Assembly (NCBI GenBank): GCA_020725025.1
Contig: DYFV01000013.1
Span: 1-64,000, forward strand
From: Azoarcus sp.
GTDB taxonomy: Bacteria > Pseudomonadota > Gammaproteobacteria > Burkholderiales > Rhodocyclaceae
Reading direction: 5' to 3'
Length of the DNA: 64,000 nt
Positions 1 to 11,100 of the stretch are shown here, one piece after another. The notes under the pieces were generated by a model, which did not search any database, had not been told where the DNA came from, and saw only the letters and a program-made list of their open reading frames with translations. Numbering within the stretch: the stretch's first letter is position 1; each line of letters starts with the position of its first letter. A program made the position numbers and the translations under genes.

Positions 1-129
1 CGCCGACATCAGGGCCTCGATGAGGAAGAGCACGCCGCCCAGCACCGCGAAGGTCGTGCAGGCGACCTCGATGGGCCTGGCGAACCGGCGGGCGAGGGGT
101 GGGTTCATGGCCAGAGTAGCTTCCGTCAT
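1..129 (-). CDS. TRAP transporter small permease (DctQ family), N-terminal fragment
   Basis: Only the first 43 codons are inside the window; the gene continues to the left. It starts with ATG at 129 behind an AGGAGA ribosome binding site. The N-terminus is short and basic (about residues 9-18) and is followed by a hydrophobic stretch starting VACTTFAVLGGVLFLIEA, the first membrane helix expected of a DctQ small subunit. It lies 26 bp downstream of the acetoacetyl-CoA synthetase gene on the same strand, in an operon that also carries a DctP-type receptor, so a TRAP small permease is the natural reading. The large DctM subunit would follow outside the window. The family call rests mainly on context and hydropathy. 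Confidence 0.6.
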   Translation of the reverse strand, partial: MTEATLAMNPPLARRFARPIEVACTTFAVLGGVLFLIEALMSA

Positions 130-155
130 GGCTGTCTCCTTGTCGGATCGCACGG

Positions 156-2135
<1,980 letters not shown>

Positions 2136-2149
2136 GGTGTCTCTTGCGT

Positions 2150-2794
2150 TCATTCCGCGTCGGGTTGTAGGCCGGGCGCGGCGAGCCGGAAGGCTTCCAG
2201 GCGCTCGCAGCGCTCGGCGATGCCGACGAGGGTGGGCATCGCCGACAGGTCGCAGTCGAAGCGCCGCGCGTTGAAGACCTGGGGCACCAGGCAGCAGTCG
2301 GCCAGCGTCGGCGCGTCGCCGTGGCAGAAGGCGCCGGTGCGCGGATCGTCCGCCAGCATCGCCTCGACGGCGGCCAGCCCGGTCAGCACCCAATGGCGGT
2401 ACCAGGCGTTCTTCTGCGCCTCCGATGCGCCGAGCTCCCGGGTCAGGTACTTCAGCACCCGCAGGTTGTTGATGGGGTGGATGTCGCAGGCGATGGTCTG
2501 GGCGATCGCCCGCACCCGCGCCCGCTCGATGGGGCCGTCCGGCAGCAGGGCGGGCTCGGGGTGGGTCTCGTCCAGGTACTCGATGATCGCCAGGGACTGG
2601 CGCAGCGCCTCGTCGCCGTCGACCAGGGTCGGGACGAGCCCGCCCGGGTTGAGCGCCAGGTACTCGGCGCGGTGCTGCTCGCCGCCGCCGCGCACGAGGT
2701 GCACCGGCACCGCCTCGTAGGGCAGCTGCTTGAGCGCGAGGGCGATCCGGACGCGGTAGGCGGCGGAGCTGCGGAAATAGGTGTAGAGCTTCAT
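2150..2794 (-). CDS. maiA: Maleylacetoacetate isomerase (zeta-class glutathione S-transferase)
   Basis: A 214-residue protein of normal length for MaiA. The thioredoxin-like domain begins [19 protein letters not shown] and carries the SS pair and RVR typical of zeta-class GSTs, then NPGGLVPTL and [14 protein letters not shown] for glutathione binding; the rest is the helical GST C-domain. It converts maleylacetoacetate to fumarylacetoacetate using glutathione, in the cytoplasm. The start at 2794 has GGAAAG upstream. It sits between the TRAP receptor gene and acetoacetyl-CoA synthetase in one operon with a fumarylacetoacetate hydrolase, which strongly supports the assignment to homogentisate- or gentisate-type ring cleavage. 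A fumarylpyruvate-type (gentisate) specificity cannot be excluded from sequence alone. Confidence 0.85.
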   Translation of the reverse strand: MKLYTYFRSSAAYRVRIALALKQLPYEAVPVHLVRGGGEQHRAEYLALNPGGLVPTLVDGDEALRQSLAIIEYLDETHPEPALLPDGPIERARVRAIAQTIACDIHPINNLRVLKYLTRELGASEAQKNAWYRHWVLTGLAAVEAMLADDPRTGAFCHGDAPTLADCCLVPQVFNARRFDCDLSAMPTLVGIAERCERLEAFRLAAPGLQPDAE

Positions 2795-2880
2795 CGTTCT
2801 TTCCGGGATCGTTCGGGGCGGCCCGCCGCCCGGCGAGGCGAGCGGGCCGGCGCCGGGCCTGGACGGCCCGGCGCGACGGA

Positions 2881-3915
2881 TCACATCTCGTGCTTGGAAA
2901 TCAGCTTCCGGGCGTCGTCGAGCATGGCCTGGCCGGGATAGCCCTTGCCGTTCATCTCCTCGACCCAGTCGGCCGCGATCCGGTCGCCCACCTTGCGCCA
3001 GGTCGCCAGCTCGGACTGGGGGATGGTGTTGAACTGGTTGCCGCTCTTCACCGCCAGCTCACGCGCCGCCCCGGCGGACTGGTCCCAGGTGCGGCCGATC
3101 ATCGCCGAGAACTCGGCACCGGAATTGGCGTCGATCACCTTCTTCAGGTCGGCCGGCAGCTTGTCGTACTTCGCCCTGTTCATGGCGATGGTGAACACCG
3201 CGGTGTAGAGGGCGGGCTCGGCCGGGTCGGTCTCGGAGTGATACTTGGTCAGCTCGTGCAGCTTCATGGTCGGGATCACTTCCCAGGGCAGCACGTAGCC
3301 GTCGATGACGCCCTTGGAGATCGCCTCGGTCACCGCCGGCATGGGCATGGCCACCGGGGAGGCGCCGAAGGCGGCGAGCATCTTGTTGGTGAGCCGGGTG
3401 GGCGCGCGCATCTTCAGGCCCTTGAAGTCGGCCAGCGAGGCGATCGGGCGCTTGATGCCGTGCACGAAGCCGTTGTCGTGGACGTGGAAGGCGAGGGGCT
3501 TCACCCGCGCGAAGTCCTTCTGGCCGTACTTCTCGTAGTAGGCCCACAGGGCGCGGCTGGTGCTCTCGGCCTTGCGCGACATGAAGGGCAGCTCGAACGC
3601 CTCCACCGAGGGGAAGCGGCCGGCGCTGTAGCCGGGCAGCGTCCACACGATGTCGGCCACGCCGTCGATCGCCTGCTGGATGAGCTGGGGCGGGGTGCCG
3701 CCCAGCTGCATCGCGGGGTAGATCTGGCACTTGAGGCGGTTGTTGGATTCGGCGGCGATCTTGTCGCACCAGGGCTGCAGGACCTTCTGCTGGGCCAGCG
3801 CGGTCGAGGGCCAGAAGTGGGCCACCTTGAGGGTGATCTCCTCGGCGCTTGCGCTCGTCGCGGCGAGCGCGGCGGCGGTGGCGAGCAGGGTGGTCGCGAT
3901 CGTTCTCTTGTACAT
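2881..3915 (-). CDS. TRAP transporter substrate-binding protein (DctP family)
   Basis: A 344-residue periplasmic receptor. Residues 1-24 form a signal peptide ([20 protein letters not shown], cleavage near SASA-EE). The mature protein shows the DctP fold: [10 protein letters not shown] at the start, the conserved arginine region [15 protein letters not shown] that binds the carboxylate of the ligand, and a C-terminal helix. The start at 3915 has GAGGAGA upstream. It captures an organic acid for the TRAP permease whose small subunit ends this operon. The ligand cannot be read from sequence; co-transcription with fumarylacetoacetate hydrolase, MaiA and acetoacetyl-CoA synthetase suggests an aromatic acid or an acetoacetate-yielding acid. 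Confidence 0.88.
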   Translation of the reverse strand: MYKRTIATTLLATAAALAATSASAEEITLKVAHFWPSTALAQQKVLQPWCDKIAAESNNRLKCQIYPAMQLGGTPPQLIQQAIDGVADIVWTLPGYSAGRFPSVEAFELPFMSRKAESTSRALWAYYEKYGQKDFARVKPLAFHVHDNGFVHGIKRPIASLADFKGLKMRAPTRLTNKMLAAFGASPVAMPMPAVTEAISKGVIDGYVLPWEVIPTMKLHELTKYHSETDPAEPALYTAVFTIAMNRAKYDKLPADLKKVIDANSGAEFSAMIGRTWDQSAGAARELAVKSGNQFNTIPQSELATWRKVGDRIAADWVEEMNGKGYPGQAMLDDARKLISKHEM

Positions 3916-3955
3916 GTCTCTCTCCTCGTGTTTATGAAGTCGTGGTGGTGCGGGC

Positions 3956-4966
3956 TCAGGCGGGAAGGCTCTCCACCCGGTTCTCGATGGCGCCGAAGAG
4001 GCTGCGGCCCTCGGCGTCGAGCATCTCGATGCGCACGGTGTCGCCCGGGCCCATGAAGGGGGTCTCGGGCTTGCCCCGTTCGATGGTTTCGTAGGTGCGC
4101 AGCTCGGCCAGGCAGCAATAGCCCACGCCGCCGTGCTCGATGGAAGAGCCCCACAGCCCGCCCTGCTTGTTGGAGACGGTGCCCGAGCCGACGATGGAGC
4201 CGGCTTCCAGCTCGCGGGTCCTGGCCACGTGGGCGACGAGCCGGCCGAAGTCGAAGGTCATGTCGACGCCGGCGTTCGGCTTGCCGAAGAGGCGCCCGTT
4301 CAGATGCACGACGAGGGGCAGGTGCAGCTTTGCGTCCTTCCACGCCGCGCCCAGCTCGTCGGGCGTCACCGCCACCGGGCTGAAGGCCGAGGCGGGCTTC
4401 GACTGGAAGAAGCCGAAGCCCTTGGCGAGCTCGTTGGGGATGAGGTTGCGCAGCGACACGTCGTTCACCAGCATCACCAGCCGGATCGCCTTCGCCGCCT
4501 GCTCGGGTGTGGCGCCCATCGGCACGTCGCCGGTGACGACGCTCACCTCGGCCTCGAAGTCGATGCCCCAGGACTCGTCCGCGACGATGGCGTCCCGGGG
4601 CCCGATGAAGCTGTCCGAGCCGCCCTGGTACATCAGCGGGTCGGTATGGAAGGACTCGGGCAGCTCGGCCCCGCGGGCCTTCCTCACCAGCTCCACGTGG
4701 TTGATGTAGGCCGAACCGTCCGCCCACTGGTAGGCCCGCGGCAGGGGCGAATGGCAGGCCGCCTGGTCGAAGGCCTGCGACCCGAGGGCGCCGCTGTTCA
4801 GGGCCTCGTACACCTGCCGCAGCTGCGGCTCGCAGCTCGCCCAGTCGTCGAGGGCGGCCTGCAGGGTGCGCGCGATGGCCGGTACCGGCCGGCAGCGGGA
4901 TAGATCGCGGCTGACGACCACCAGGGTCCCGTCACGGCCGCCGTGTTTGAGGGTGGCGAGTTTCAA
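3956..4966 (-). CDS. Fumarylacetoacetate hydrolase family protein
   Basis: A 336-residue FAH-family hydrolase. I chose the TTG at 4966 because the protein then begins MKLATLKHGGRDGTLVVVSR, the usual start of this bacterial family, and GGAG lies 9 nt upstream; a TTG at 4984 would leave the ribosome site inside the gene. Metal-site acidic residues lie in the SWGIDFEAEVSVVTGD segment, followed by NELAKGFGFFQSKPASAFSP and the GSGTVSNKQGG loop. The enzyme would cleave fumarylacetoacetate into fumarate and acetoacetate. It is the first gene of the operon, 40 bp ahead of the TRAP receptor and divergent from the LysR regulator. A related acylpyruvase activity is the main alternative. Confidence 0.83.
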   Translation of the reverse strand: MKLATLKHGGRDGTLVVVSRDLSRCRPVPAIARTLQAALDDWASCEPQLRQVYEALNSGALGSQAFDQAACHSPLPRAYQWADGSAYINHVELVRKARGAELPESFHTDPLMYQGGSDSFIGPRDAIVADESWGIDFEAEVSVVTGDVPMGATPEQAAKAIRLVMLVNDVSLRNLIPNELAKGFGFFQSKPASAFSPVAVTPDELGAAWKDAKLHLPLVVHLNGRLFGKPNAGVDMTFDFGRLVAHVARTRELEAGSIVGSGTVSNKQGGLWGSSIEHGGVGYCCLAELRTYETIERGKPETPFMGPGDTVRIEMLDAEGRSLFGAIENRVESLPA

Positions 4967-5095
4967 TTGTCGAGTCTCCGTCAAGGTCCGCTTCTGACCG
5001 GCGGTAGCGGGGGATCAGCCGTCTTCCAACCCATTACATTCGAAAAACATCTATCATTCAAACGACTTTTTCAGATTCATTTATCGGATGATCTA
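4967..5095. promoter_or_regulatory. Divergent promoter/operator region between the FAH operon and lysR
   Basis: This 129-bp spacer is strikingly AT-rich for the window, especially 5030-5095. It separates the catabolic operon from its LysR-type regulator, the usual arrangement for LysR control. GAAAAA at 5042-5047 and TTTTTC at 5067-5072 form a widely spaced inverted pair. I could not fix a T-N11-A box with certainty. Its function as the shared regulatory region is inferred from layout and base composition. Confidence 0.5.
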
Positions 5096-6004
5096 ATGAA
5101 TGTCACCCTCCGCCAGTTGCGCGCCTTCGCGGCGGTCGCGCGCACCGGGAGCTTCACCGTCGCCGCGGAAAGCCTCTTCGTGACGCAGTCGGCGTTGAGC
5201 GGACTGATCAAGGAGCTGGAGCAGTCGCTCGGCCTGCGACTGTTCGACCGGAGCACGCGGCGGATCCATCTTTCGGCCATCGGGCAGGCCATCTACCCGC
5301 TGATCGACAAGATCCTGCTCGACCTGGACGGCGTGCTCGACGAGGTCACGAACCTGAAGGAACTCAAGAAGGGGATCGTGCGCGTGGCCGCGCCGCAGCT
5401 GATGTCCTGCACGCTGCTGCCGGAGGTGATCGCCGCCTACCAGGCAGAGCATCCCCATGTGCGGGTCCGGCTGTCGGACTGCGGGGTGGAGGGGGTGGTG
5501 TCGCGGGTGTTCTCGGGCGAGGTGGATTTCGGTGTCGGGCCGGAACGGGACCCGAGCTCCGACATCCGGGCCGAAGAGCTCTTCTGCCTGCCGTTCCACG
5601 CCGTGTTCCCGCCGGACCATCCGCTGGCCGCGCAGCAGGAGATCCGCTGGAGCGATCTGGAGCCCTATCCGCTCATCACGCTTCAGGGACAGTTCACCGA
5701 GCGCCTGTCCCTCGATCTGCACGCGGCGACGCGGGAAGGCGAGCTGGAGCCGAACACGACCGTCACCTTCATGTCCACCGCCCTGAGCATGGCGAGCTCG
5801 GGCCTCGGGGTGACGATCTGCATTCCCTACGCGGCCTCGCTGGTGCGGCTGTACGGCCTGGCCATGCGGCCGTTGGTCGCGCCGGTGGTGGACCGGCGCT
5901 TCTATGTGTTCGGCCGCGCCAACCACACCCTGTCGCCGGCGGCGCAGAGCTTCCGCGACTTCCTGGTGCGCTACGTGAAAGAGAACGAGTCGTTCGCGCG
6001 CTGA
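5096..6004 (+). CDS. LysR-type transcriptional regulator of the FAH/TRAP operon
   Basis: A 302-residue protein of standard LysR length. The winged helix-turn-helix is at residues 1-60 (MNVTLRQLRAFAAVARTGSF, then SLFVTQSALSGLIKELE), with a periplasmic-binding-like effector domain from about residue 90. ATG at 5096 gives the canonical N-terminus; earlier in-frame starts would add an unrelated, low-complexity extension running across the promoter. It is divergent from the operon at 1-4966 and most likely activates it in response to a pathway intermediate. The effector is not predictable from sequence. Confidence 0.85.
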   Translation: MNVTLRQLRAFAAVARTGSFTVAAESLFVTQSALSGLIKELEQSLGLRLFDRSTRRIHLSAIGQAIYPLIDKILLDLDGVLDEVTNLKELKKGIVRVAAPQLMSCTLLPEVIAAYQAEHPHVRVRLSDCGVEGVVSRVFSGEVDFGVGPERDPSSDIRAEELFCLPFHAVFPPDHPLAAQQEIRWSDLEPYPLITLQGQFTERLSLDLHAATREGELEPNTTVTFMSTALSMASSGLGVTICIPYAASLVRLYGLAMRPLVAPVVDRRFYVFGRANHTLSPAAQSFRDFLVRYVKENESFAR

Positions 6005-6031
6005 AGCCGCGGGCTCCGGCTTCCGCTCACG

Positions 6032-6148
6032 GCCGTCGAGTTCGAAGAGGACCTCGACCCGGCTGTCCCGGTCTGCGGTGGTGCCGCGACCGGTCTGGCG
6101 CACCTACAGGGTCTTGCCCCTGCCGGCCCCCAGCGAGACTTCCTCCCG
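6032..6148 (-). pseudogene. Degraded fragment of a second pyruvate carboxylase-like gene
   Basis: This stretch aligns without gaps to 8464-8580, inside the pyruvate carboxylase gene 2.4 kb away. By hand count 90 of 117 positions are identical, including a run of ten or more around GGTCTGGCGCAC. On the minus strand it reads REEVSLGAGRGKTL, stop, VRQTGRG, matching REEISLEIDKGKTLIVRQTGRS of the intact enzyme, with ATC replaced by TAG. It therefore encodes nothing now. It lies between the convergent 3' ends of lysR and benE and looks like a leftover of a diverged biotin-carboxylase-family gene. Confidence 0.75.
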
Positions 6149-6149
6149 C

Positions 6150-7445
6150 CTAGTCGGACGCACGCACGACCGTTCCGGGCGCTGCGGCAGCGTCGCCCGC
6201 CGACACCTCGGCTCGAACCCCTTCACCATCGGGCTGCGCCCCGGTCTGTGGGTCGGGGCTGCCGATTCGGCCGGCCTCGCAGCGGCCCGATCGGCGGGAC
6301 GCTGCGAGACGGCCCGCTGCCAGCCCGAAGGCGAGCCCCCAGAAGGCGCTGCCGAGACCGAAGAGGGTGAGACCCGAGGCGGTCACCAGGAAACAGATGA
6401 GCGCCGCTTCCCGCTCGCCCTCGTGGGCCAGGGCGTCGGCGAGGCTGTTGCCGATGGTGCCCAGCAGGGCGAGCCCGGCCACGGCGAGGATCATCTCGGC
6501 CGGGAAGGCGGCGAAGAGCGCCGCCACCGTGGCGCCGAGAATGCCGGTGAGGAGGTAGAAGACGCCCGCCCAGACGGCGGCCAGGTAGCGCCGCCTGGGT
6601 TCGGGGTCGGCGTCGGGGCTCATGCAGATGGCGGCGGTGATCGCGGCCAGGTTGTAGGCGAAGCCGCCGAAGGGCGCCAGCACCAGGCCGGTGGCGCCGG
6701 TCCAGGCGATGAGGGGCGAGGCCGGGGTGCGGTAGCCGTTGGCCCGCAGCACCGCGATGCCCGGCAGGTTCTGGGAGGCCATGGTGACGATGAAGAGCGG
6801 AAGTCCCACCCCGATGAGGGTCGCGGGCGAGAACTCGGGCGTGATGAACACGGGCCGGGCGAAGCTCAGCGCGATCGTGTCGAAGCGGATCGAGCCCTGG
6901 AAGGCGCCGAGGGCCAGACCCGCGAGCAGGGTGAGCGGCACCGCGTAGCGGGGCAGGCGGCGGCGCGCGAGGAGGTAGGTGATGAACATCGCAGCCACCA
7001 GAGCGAGCTCGGTCCGCATGGAGGCGAAAAGCTCCAGCCCGAAGCGCAGCAGCACCCCCGCGAGCATGGCGCTCGCCAGCGAACGGGGCACGTGGCGCAT
7101 GATGCGGTCGAACCAGCCGAACACGCCGCAGGCGGTGATCAGCAGGGACGAGAACAGGAAGGCGCCCACCGCCTGGCTCATGCCGACCCCGGCGAGCGCG
7201 GTGACCAGCAGGGCGGCGCCCGGGGTGGACCAGGCGGTCAGCACCGGCGCGCGGTAGGCCAGCGACAGGCCGATGCAGCTCACGCCCATGCCGATCCCCA
7301 GCGCCCACAGCCAGGAGCTCACCTCGGCCGGGGTGGCGCCGGCCGCCGTCGCGGCCTGGAACACGATGGCAGCCGAGCTGCTGTAGCCCACCAGGACGGC
7401 GATGAAGCCGGCGGCCAGGTGGGAGGGGCTGAAATGCTTTAGCAC
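6150..7445 (-). CDS. benE: BenE family benzoate/proton symporter
   Basis: A polytopic inner-membrane protein of 431 residues with about 11-12 hydrophobic helices. The N-terminus MLKHFSPSHLAAGFIAVLVG and the following FQAATAAGATPAEVSSWLWA, AYRAPVLTAWSTPGAALLVT and GGFAYNLAAITAAICM segments are characteristic of BenE, which imports benzoate with protons. The start is GTG at 7445 with GGGAG upstream. The last 40 or so residues (after GLAAGRLAAS) are hydrophilic and atypical; they run into the gene-fragment scar at 6032-6148, so the original stop was probably lost by recombination. It is divergent from an XRE-cupin regulator that probably controls it. Confidence 0.85.
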   Translation of the reverse strand: MLKHFSPSHLAAGFIAVLVGYSSSAAIVFQAATAAGATPAEVSSWLWALGIGMGVSCIGLSLAYRAPVLTAWSTPGAALLVTALAGVGMSQAVGAFLFSSLLITACGVFGWFDRIMRHVPRSLASAMLAGVLLRFGLELFASMRTELALVAAMFITYLLARRRLPRYAVPLTLLAGLALGAFQGSIRFDTIALSFARPVFITPEFSPATLIGVGLPLFIVTMASQNLPGIAVLRANGYRTPASPLIAWTGATGLVLAPFGGFAYNLAAITAAICMSPDADPEPRRRYLAAVWAGVFYLLTGILGATVAALFAAFPAEMILAVAGLALLGTIGNSLADALAHEGEREAALICFLVTASGLTLFGLGSAFWGLAFGLAAGRLAASRRSGRCEAGRIGSPDPQTGAQPDGEGVRAEVSAGDAAAAPGTVVRASD

Positions 7446-7480
7446 GGGCGCGCTCCCGATGGGGATGAGGTATCCTTCCT

Positions 7481-7496
7481 GTGCGCTTTAGCGCAC
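7481..7496. promoter_or_regulatory. Palindromic operator 1 between benE and the XRE-cupin gene
   Basis: GTGCGCT-TT-AGCGCAC is a perfect inverted repeat with a two-base centre at 7488.5. A near-identical site follows at 7514-7531 with its centre 34 bp away, about three helical turns. Both fall in the divergent spacer, so they are the likely binding sites of the adjacent XRE-cupin regulator. Confidence 0.7.
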
Positions 7497-7513
7497 GAAC
7501 GGAGCCTAACAGA

Positions 7514-7531
7514 TGTGCGTTAAAACGCACA
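7514..7531. promoter_or_regulatory. Palindromic operator 2 between benE and the XRE-cupin gene
   Basis: TGTGCGTT-AA-AACGCACA is a perfect 8+2+8 inverted repeat sharing the half-site TGTGCGYT with operator 1. It ends 16 bp before the regulator start codon, a position suited to autorepression. Confidence 0.72.
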
Positions 7532-7547
7532 AGCACCCGCCGGGATC

Positions 7548-8117
7548 ATGGAAGAACCGAACCGTCACCTCGCCGACACCCTGCGCGCCCTGCGCCGGGA
7601 CAGGAACTGGAGCCTCGATCGCGCCGCCGCCGAAACCGGGGTCAGCAAGGCCATGCTCGGCCAGATCGAGCGGGGCGAGTCGAGCCCGACGGTGGCGACC
7701 CTGTGGAAGATCGCGAGCGGCTTCCACACCTCCCTCTCCACCTTCCTGGAGCCGGCGCCCGAGGCGCATGCCGGGCCGCTCGTGCGGCGCGCCGAGGCGC
7801 TGCGCCTGCGCCCGGCGGGGGAGGGCATGCTCGTCGCCCCCCTGTTCCCGTTCGAATCGCGCTTCGGCTTCGAGGTCTTCGAGCTGACCCTGTTACCCGG
7901 CTACGAGCGCCGCTCGGAGCCTCACGAGGCGGGGGTGACGGAGCACGTGCTGGTAGTGAGGGGCGCCATGGAGGTGCTGGTCGAGGGCGAGTGGGTGGCG
8001 CTGAAGGCGTCGGAGGCGGTCCGCTTCGCCGCCGACCGCCCCCACGGCTATCGCAACCCCGGCACGGAGCCGGTGGTGTTCCACAACCTGATCCATTACC
8101 CGCGCCGCTGGGGCTGA
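7548..8117 (+). CDS. XRE-family transcriptional regulator with C-terminal cupin domain
   Basis: A 189-residue regulator. Residues about 8-65 are an XRE helix-turn-helix (LADTLRALRRDRNWSLDRAA, SKAMLGQIERGESSPTVATL); residues 105-175 are a cupin_2 sensor (PGYERRSEPHEAGVTEHVLV, then the AADRPHGYRNPG strand). This two-domain layout is common in regulators of small-molecule transport and catabolism. The gene is divergent from benE, and two palindromes in the spacer are its likely sites. The ligand is unknown; benzoate or a derivative would fit the neighbour but is inference. Confidence 0.85.
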   Translation: MEEPNRHLADTLRALRRDRNWSLDRAAAETGVSKAMLGQIERGESSPTVATLWKIASGFHTSLSTFLEPAPEAHAGPLVRRAEALRLRPAGEGMLVAPLFPFESRFGFEVFELTLLPGYERRSEPHEAGVTEHVLVVRGAMEVLVEGEWVALKASEAVRFAADRPHGYRNPGTEPVVFHNLIHYPRRWG

Positions 8118-8166
8118 CCGCGCCGCTCCCACCGGGGAACGGGCGCGGCGGTGCCCGCCCCTCGGC

Positions 8167-11100
8167 TCAGACCGGCTGCAGCTCGATCAGCAGGTCTTTC
8201 GCCGCGACCTTGTCACCCGTCTTGACGTGGATCGCCTTGACGGTGGCGTCCCGGTCGGCCGAGAGCATGGTCTCCATCTTCATCGCCTCCAGGGACACGA
8301 GCGGCGTGCCCCGGGTGACCTTCTGGCCCACGTGCACCGCGATGGTGACGACGGCGCCGGGCATGGGCGCGCCCACGTGGCCAGGATTGCTCTCGTCGCA
8401 CTTCGGACGGCTGCCGCCGCTCGCGACGACGCCTTCCTTGGCGATGCGCATCAGGCGCGGCTGGCCGTTGAGCTCGAAGAACACCTTGACCCGGCCTTCC
8501 TCGTCGATGGTGTCGCTGCGGCCGGTCTGGCGCACGATCAGGGTCTTGCCCTTGTCGATCTCCAGCGAGATCTCCTCGCGGTCGACCAGGCCGTAGAAGA
8601 AGGCCGGCGTGGGCAGTACCGAGACGTCGCTGTAGGCCTGGCGATGTCCGGCGAACTCGCGGAAGACCTTGGGATACATCAGGTACGAGGCGAGGTCGGT
8701 GTCGGACACCGGCTGGCCGGTCGCCGCCTCGGCCTCCTTTCGTGCGGCCTCCAGATCGACGTCGGGCAGGAAATCGCCGGCCCGGCCCGCCAGAGGCTGG
8801 GCGCCGCGCAGCACCTTGGCCTCGAGGGCCTTGGGGAAGCCGTCGGGCGGGAAGCCCAGCTCGCCCTTGAAGAGGGAGACGACCGAGTCGGGGAAGGCCA
8901 CCTCCTTGGCGGGATCGGCGACCTCGGCAGGCGTCAGGTCGTTGGCGACCATGAAGAGCGCCATGTCGCCCACCACCTTGGAGGTCGGCGTCACCTTCAC
9001 GATGTCGCCGAAGAGCCGGTTCACGTCCGCATAGGCCCTGGAGACCTCCGGCCAGCGGTGTTCGAGGCCCATGGCGCGGGCCTGCTCGCGCAGGTTGGTG
9101 TACTGGCCGCCCGGCATCTCGTGCTTGTAGACGTCCGAGGTGCCGGCGCGGATGTCGGGCTCGAAGGGCGAGTAGAAGCGGCGTACGCCCTCCCAGTAGT
9201 GGGAGAGGGACTGCAGGGCATCCAGGTCCACGCCCGGGTCCCGCGGCGCACCCTGCAGCGCGGCGGCGATGGAGCCGAGGTTGGGCTGGGACGTGAGGCC
9301 GCTCATGGCGTCCAGCGCCCCGTCCACCGCGTCCACCCCGGCTTCGACCGCCGCGAGCACGCTCGCCGCCGCGATGCCCGAGGTGTCGTGGGTATGGAAG
9401 TGGATCGGCAGCCCCACCTCCTGCTTGAGCACGCGCACCAGCTCGGCGGCGGCCCGCGGGCGGCACACGCCGGCCATGTCCTTGATGCCGAGGATGTGGG
9501 CGCCGGCTTTCTCGAGCTCCTTGGCGAGCCCGACGTAGTAGCGGATGTCGTACTTGGGCCGCGCCGCGTCGAAGAGGTCGCCGGTGTAGCAGATCGTGCC
9601 TTCGCACAGGGCGCCGGACTCGATCACCGCATCCATGGCGACGCGCATGTTGTCCACCCAGTTCAGCGAATCGAAGACGCGGAACACGTCGATTCCGCCG
9701 GCGGCCGCCTGCTGGACGAAGTAGCGCACGACGTTGTCCGCGTAGTTGGTGTAGCCCACCGCGTTGGAGCCGCGCAGCAGCATCTGGAAGAGGATGTTGG
9801 GCACCGCCTCGCGCAGCCGCGCCAGGCGCTCCCACGGGTCCTCCTTGAGGAAGCGCATGGCCACGTCGAAGGTGGCGCCGCCCCAGCACTCGAGGGAGAA
9901 GAGCTGGGGGGCCAGCCGCGCGTAGTGCGGGGCGATCTCGAGCATGTCGCGGGTGCGCATGCGGGTGGCGAAGAGGGACTGGTGCGCGTCGCGCATGGTG
10001 GTGTCGGTGAGCAGCACCCGCTTTTCGTTCTTCATCCACTCGGCGAAGCCCTTCGCGCCGAGTGCCTCGAGGCGGTCGCGGGTGCCTTCGGGAATGGGCG
10101 CGGCGAGGTCGCAGGCGGGCTTGATCGGCTTCGCCAGGGGCAGCTCGGGGAGCTTCCGGCCCTTGACCTCGGGGTTGCCGTTGACCGCCACCTCGCCGAG
10201 GAAGCTCAGGAGCTTGGTCGCCCGGTCGCGGCGCGGCTCGAACTTGAAGAGCTCGGGCGTGGTGTCGATGAAGCGGGTGGTGCACTCGCCCGAGCGGAAC
10301 AGCGGGTGCGCGATGACGTTCTCGAGGAACTGCAGGTTCGAGGACACGCCGCGGATGCGGAACTCGCGCAGGCCCCGGTCCATCCGCGCGATCGCCTCGT
10401 CGGGCGTGTGGCCCCAGGCGGTGACCTTCACCAGCAGCGAGTCGTAGAAGGGGGTGATGACGGCGCCGGTGTAGGCGGTGCCCCCGTCCAGGCGCAGGCC
10501 GAAGCCGGCCGCGCTGCGGTAGGCGGTGATGCGGCCGTAGTCGGGGGTGAAGCCGTTCTCCGGGTCCTCGGTGGTGACGCGGCACTGCAGCGCGTGGCCG
10601 TTGAGGCGGATGTCCTCCTGGGCCGGGACGTAGGAGTCGCCCTCGCCGATGCGGGCGCCTTCCGAGATGCGGATCTGGGCCTTGACGATGTCGACCCCGG
10701 TGACCTCCTCGGTGACCGTGTGCTCCACCTGGATGCGGGGATTCACCTCGATGAAGTAGAACTCGCCGCTGTCGGCGTCCATCAGGAACTCGACGGTGCC
10801 GGCGTGGGTGTAGCCGGCGGCGCGGGTGAGGCGCACTGCCGCCTCGCACAGGGCGGCGCGGCGGTCGTCGGCGAGATAGGGCGCCGGCGCGCGCTCGACC
10901 ACCTTCTGGTTGCGCCGCTGCACCGAGCAGTCCCGCTCGAACAGATGCACCAGGTTGCCGTGGGTGTCGCCGAGGATCTGCACCTCCACGTGGCGCGCCC
11001 TGCGCACGAGCTTCTCCAGGTAGGCCTCGTCGTTGCCGAACGCGGCGAGCGCCTCGCGGCGGGCGACCTCCACCAGCGCCGGCAGCTCCTCCTCGTTCTC

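Noticed and set aside
5093-6103. A minus-strand open frame covering the whole lysR gene
   Set aside because: Antisense of lysR; only its first few residues match the pyruvate carboxylase relic, which is described separately.
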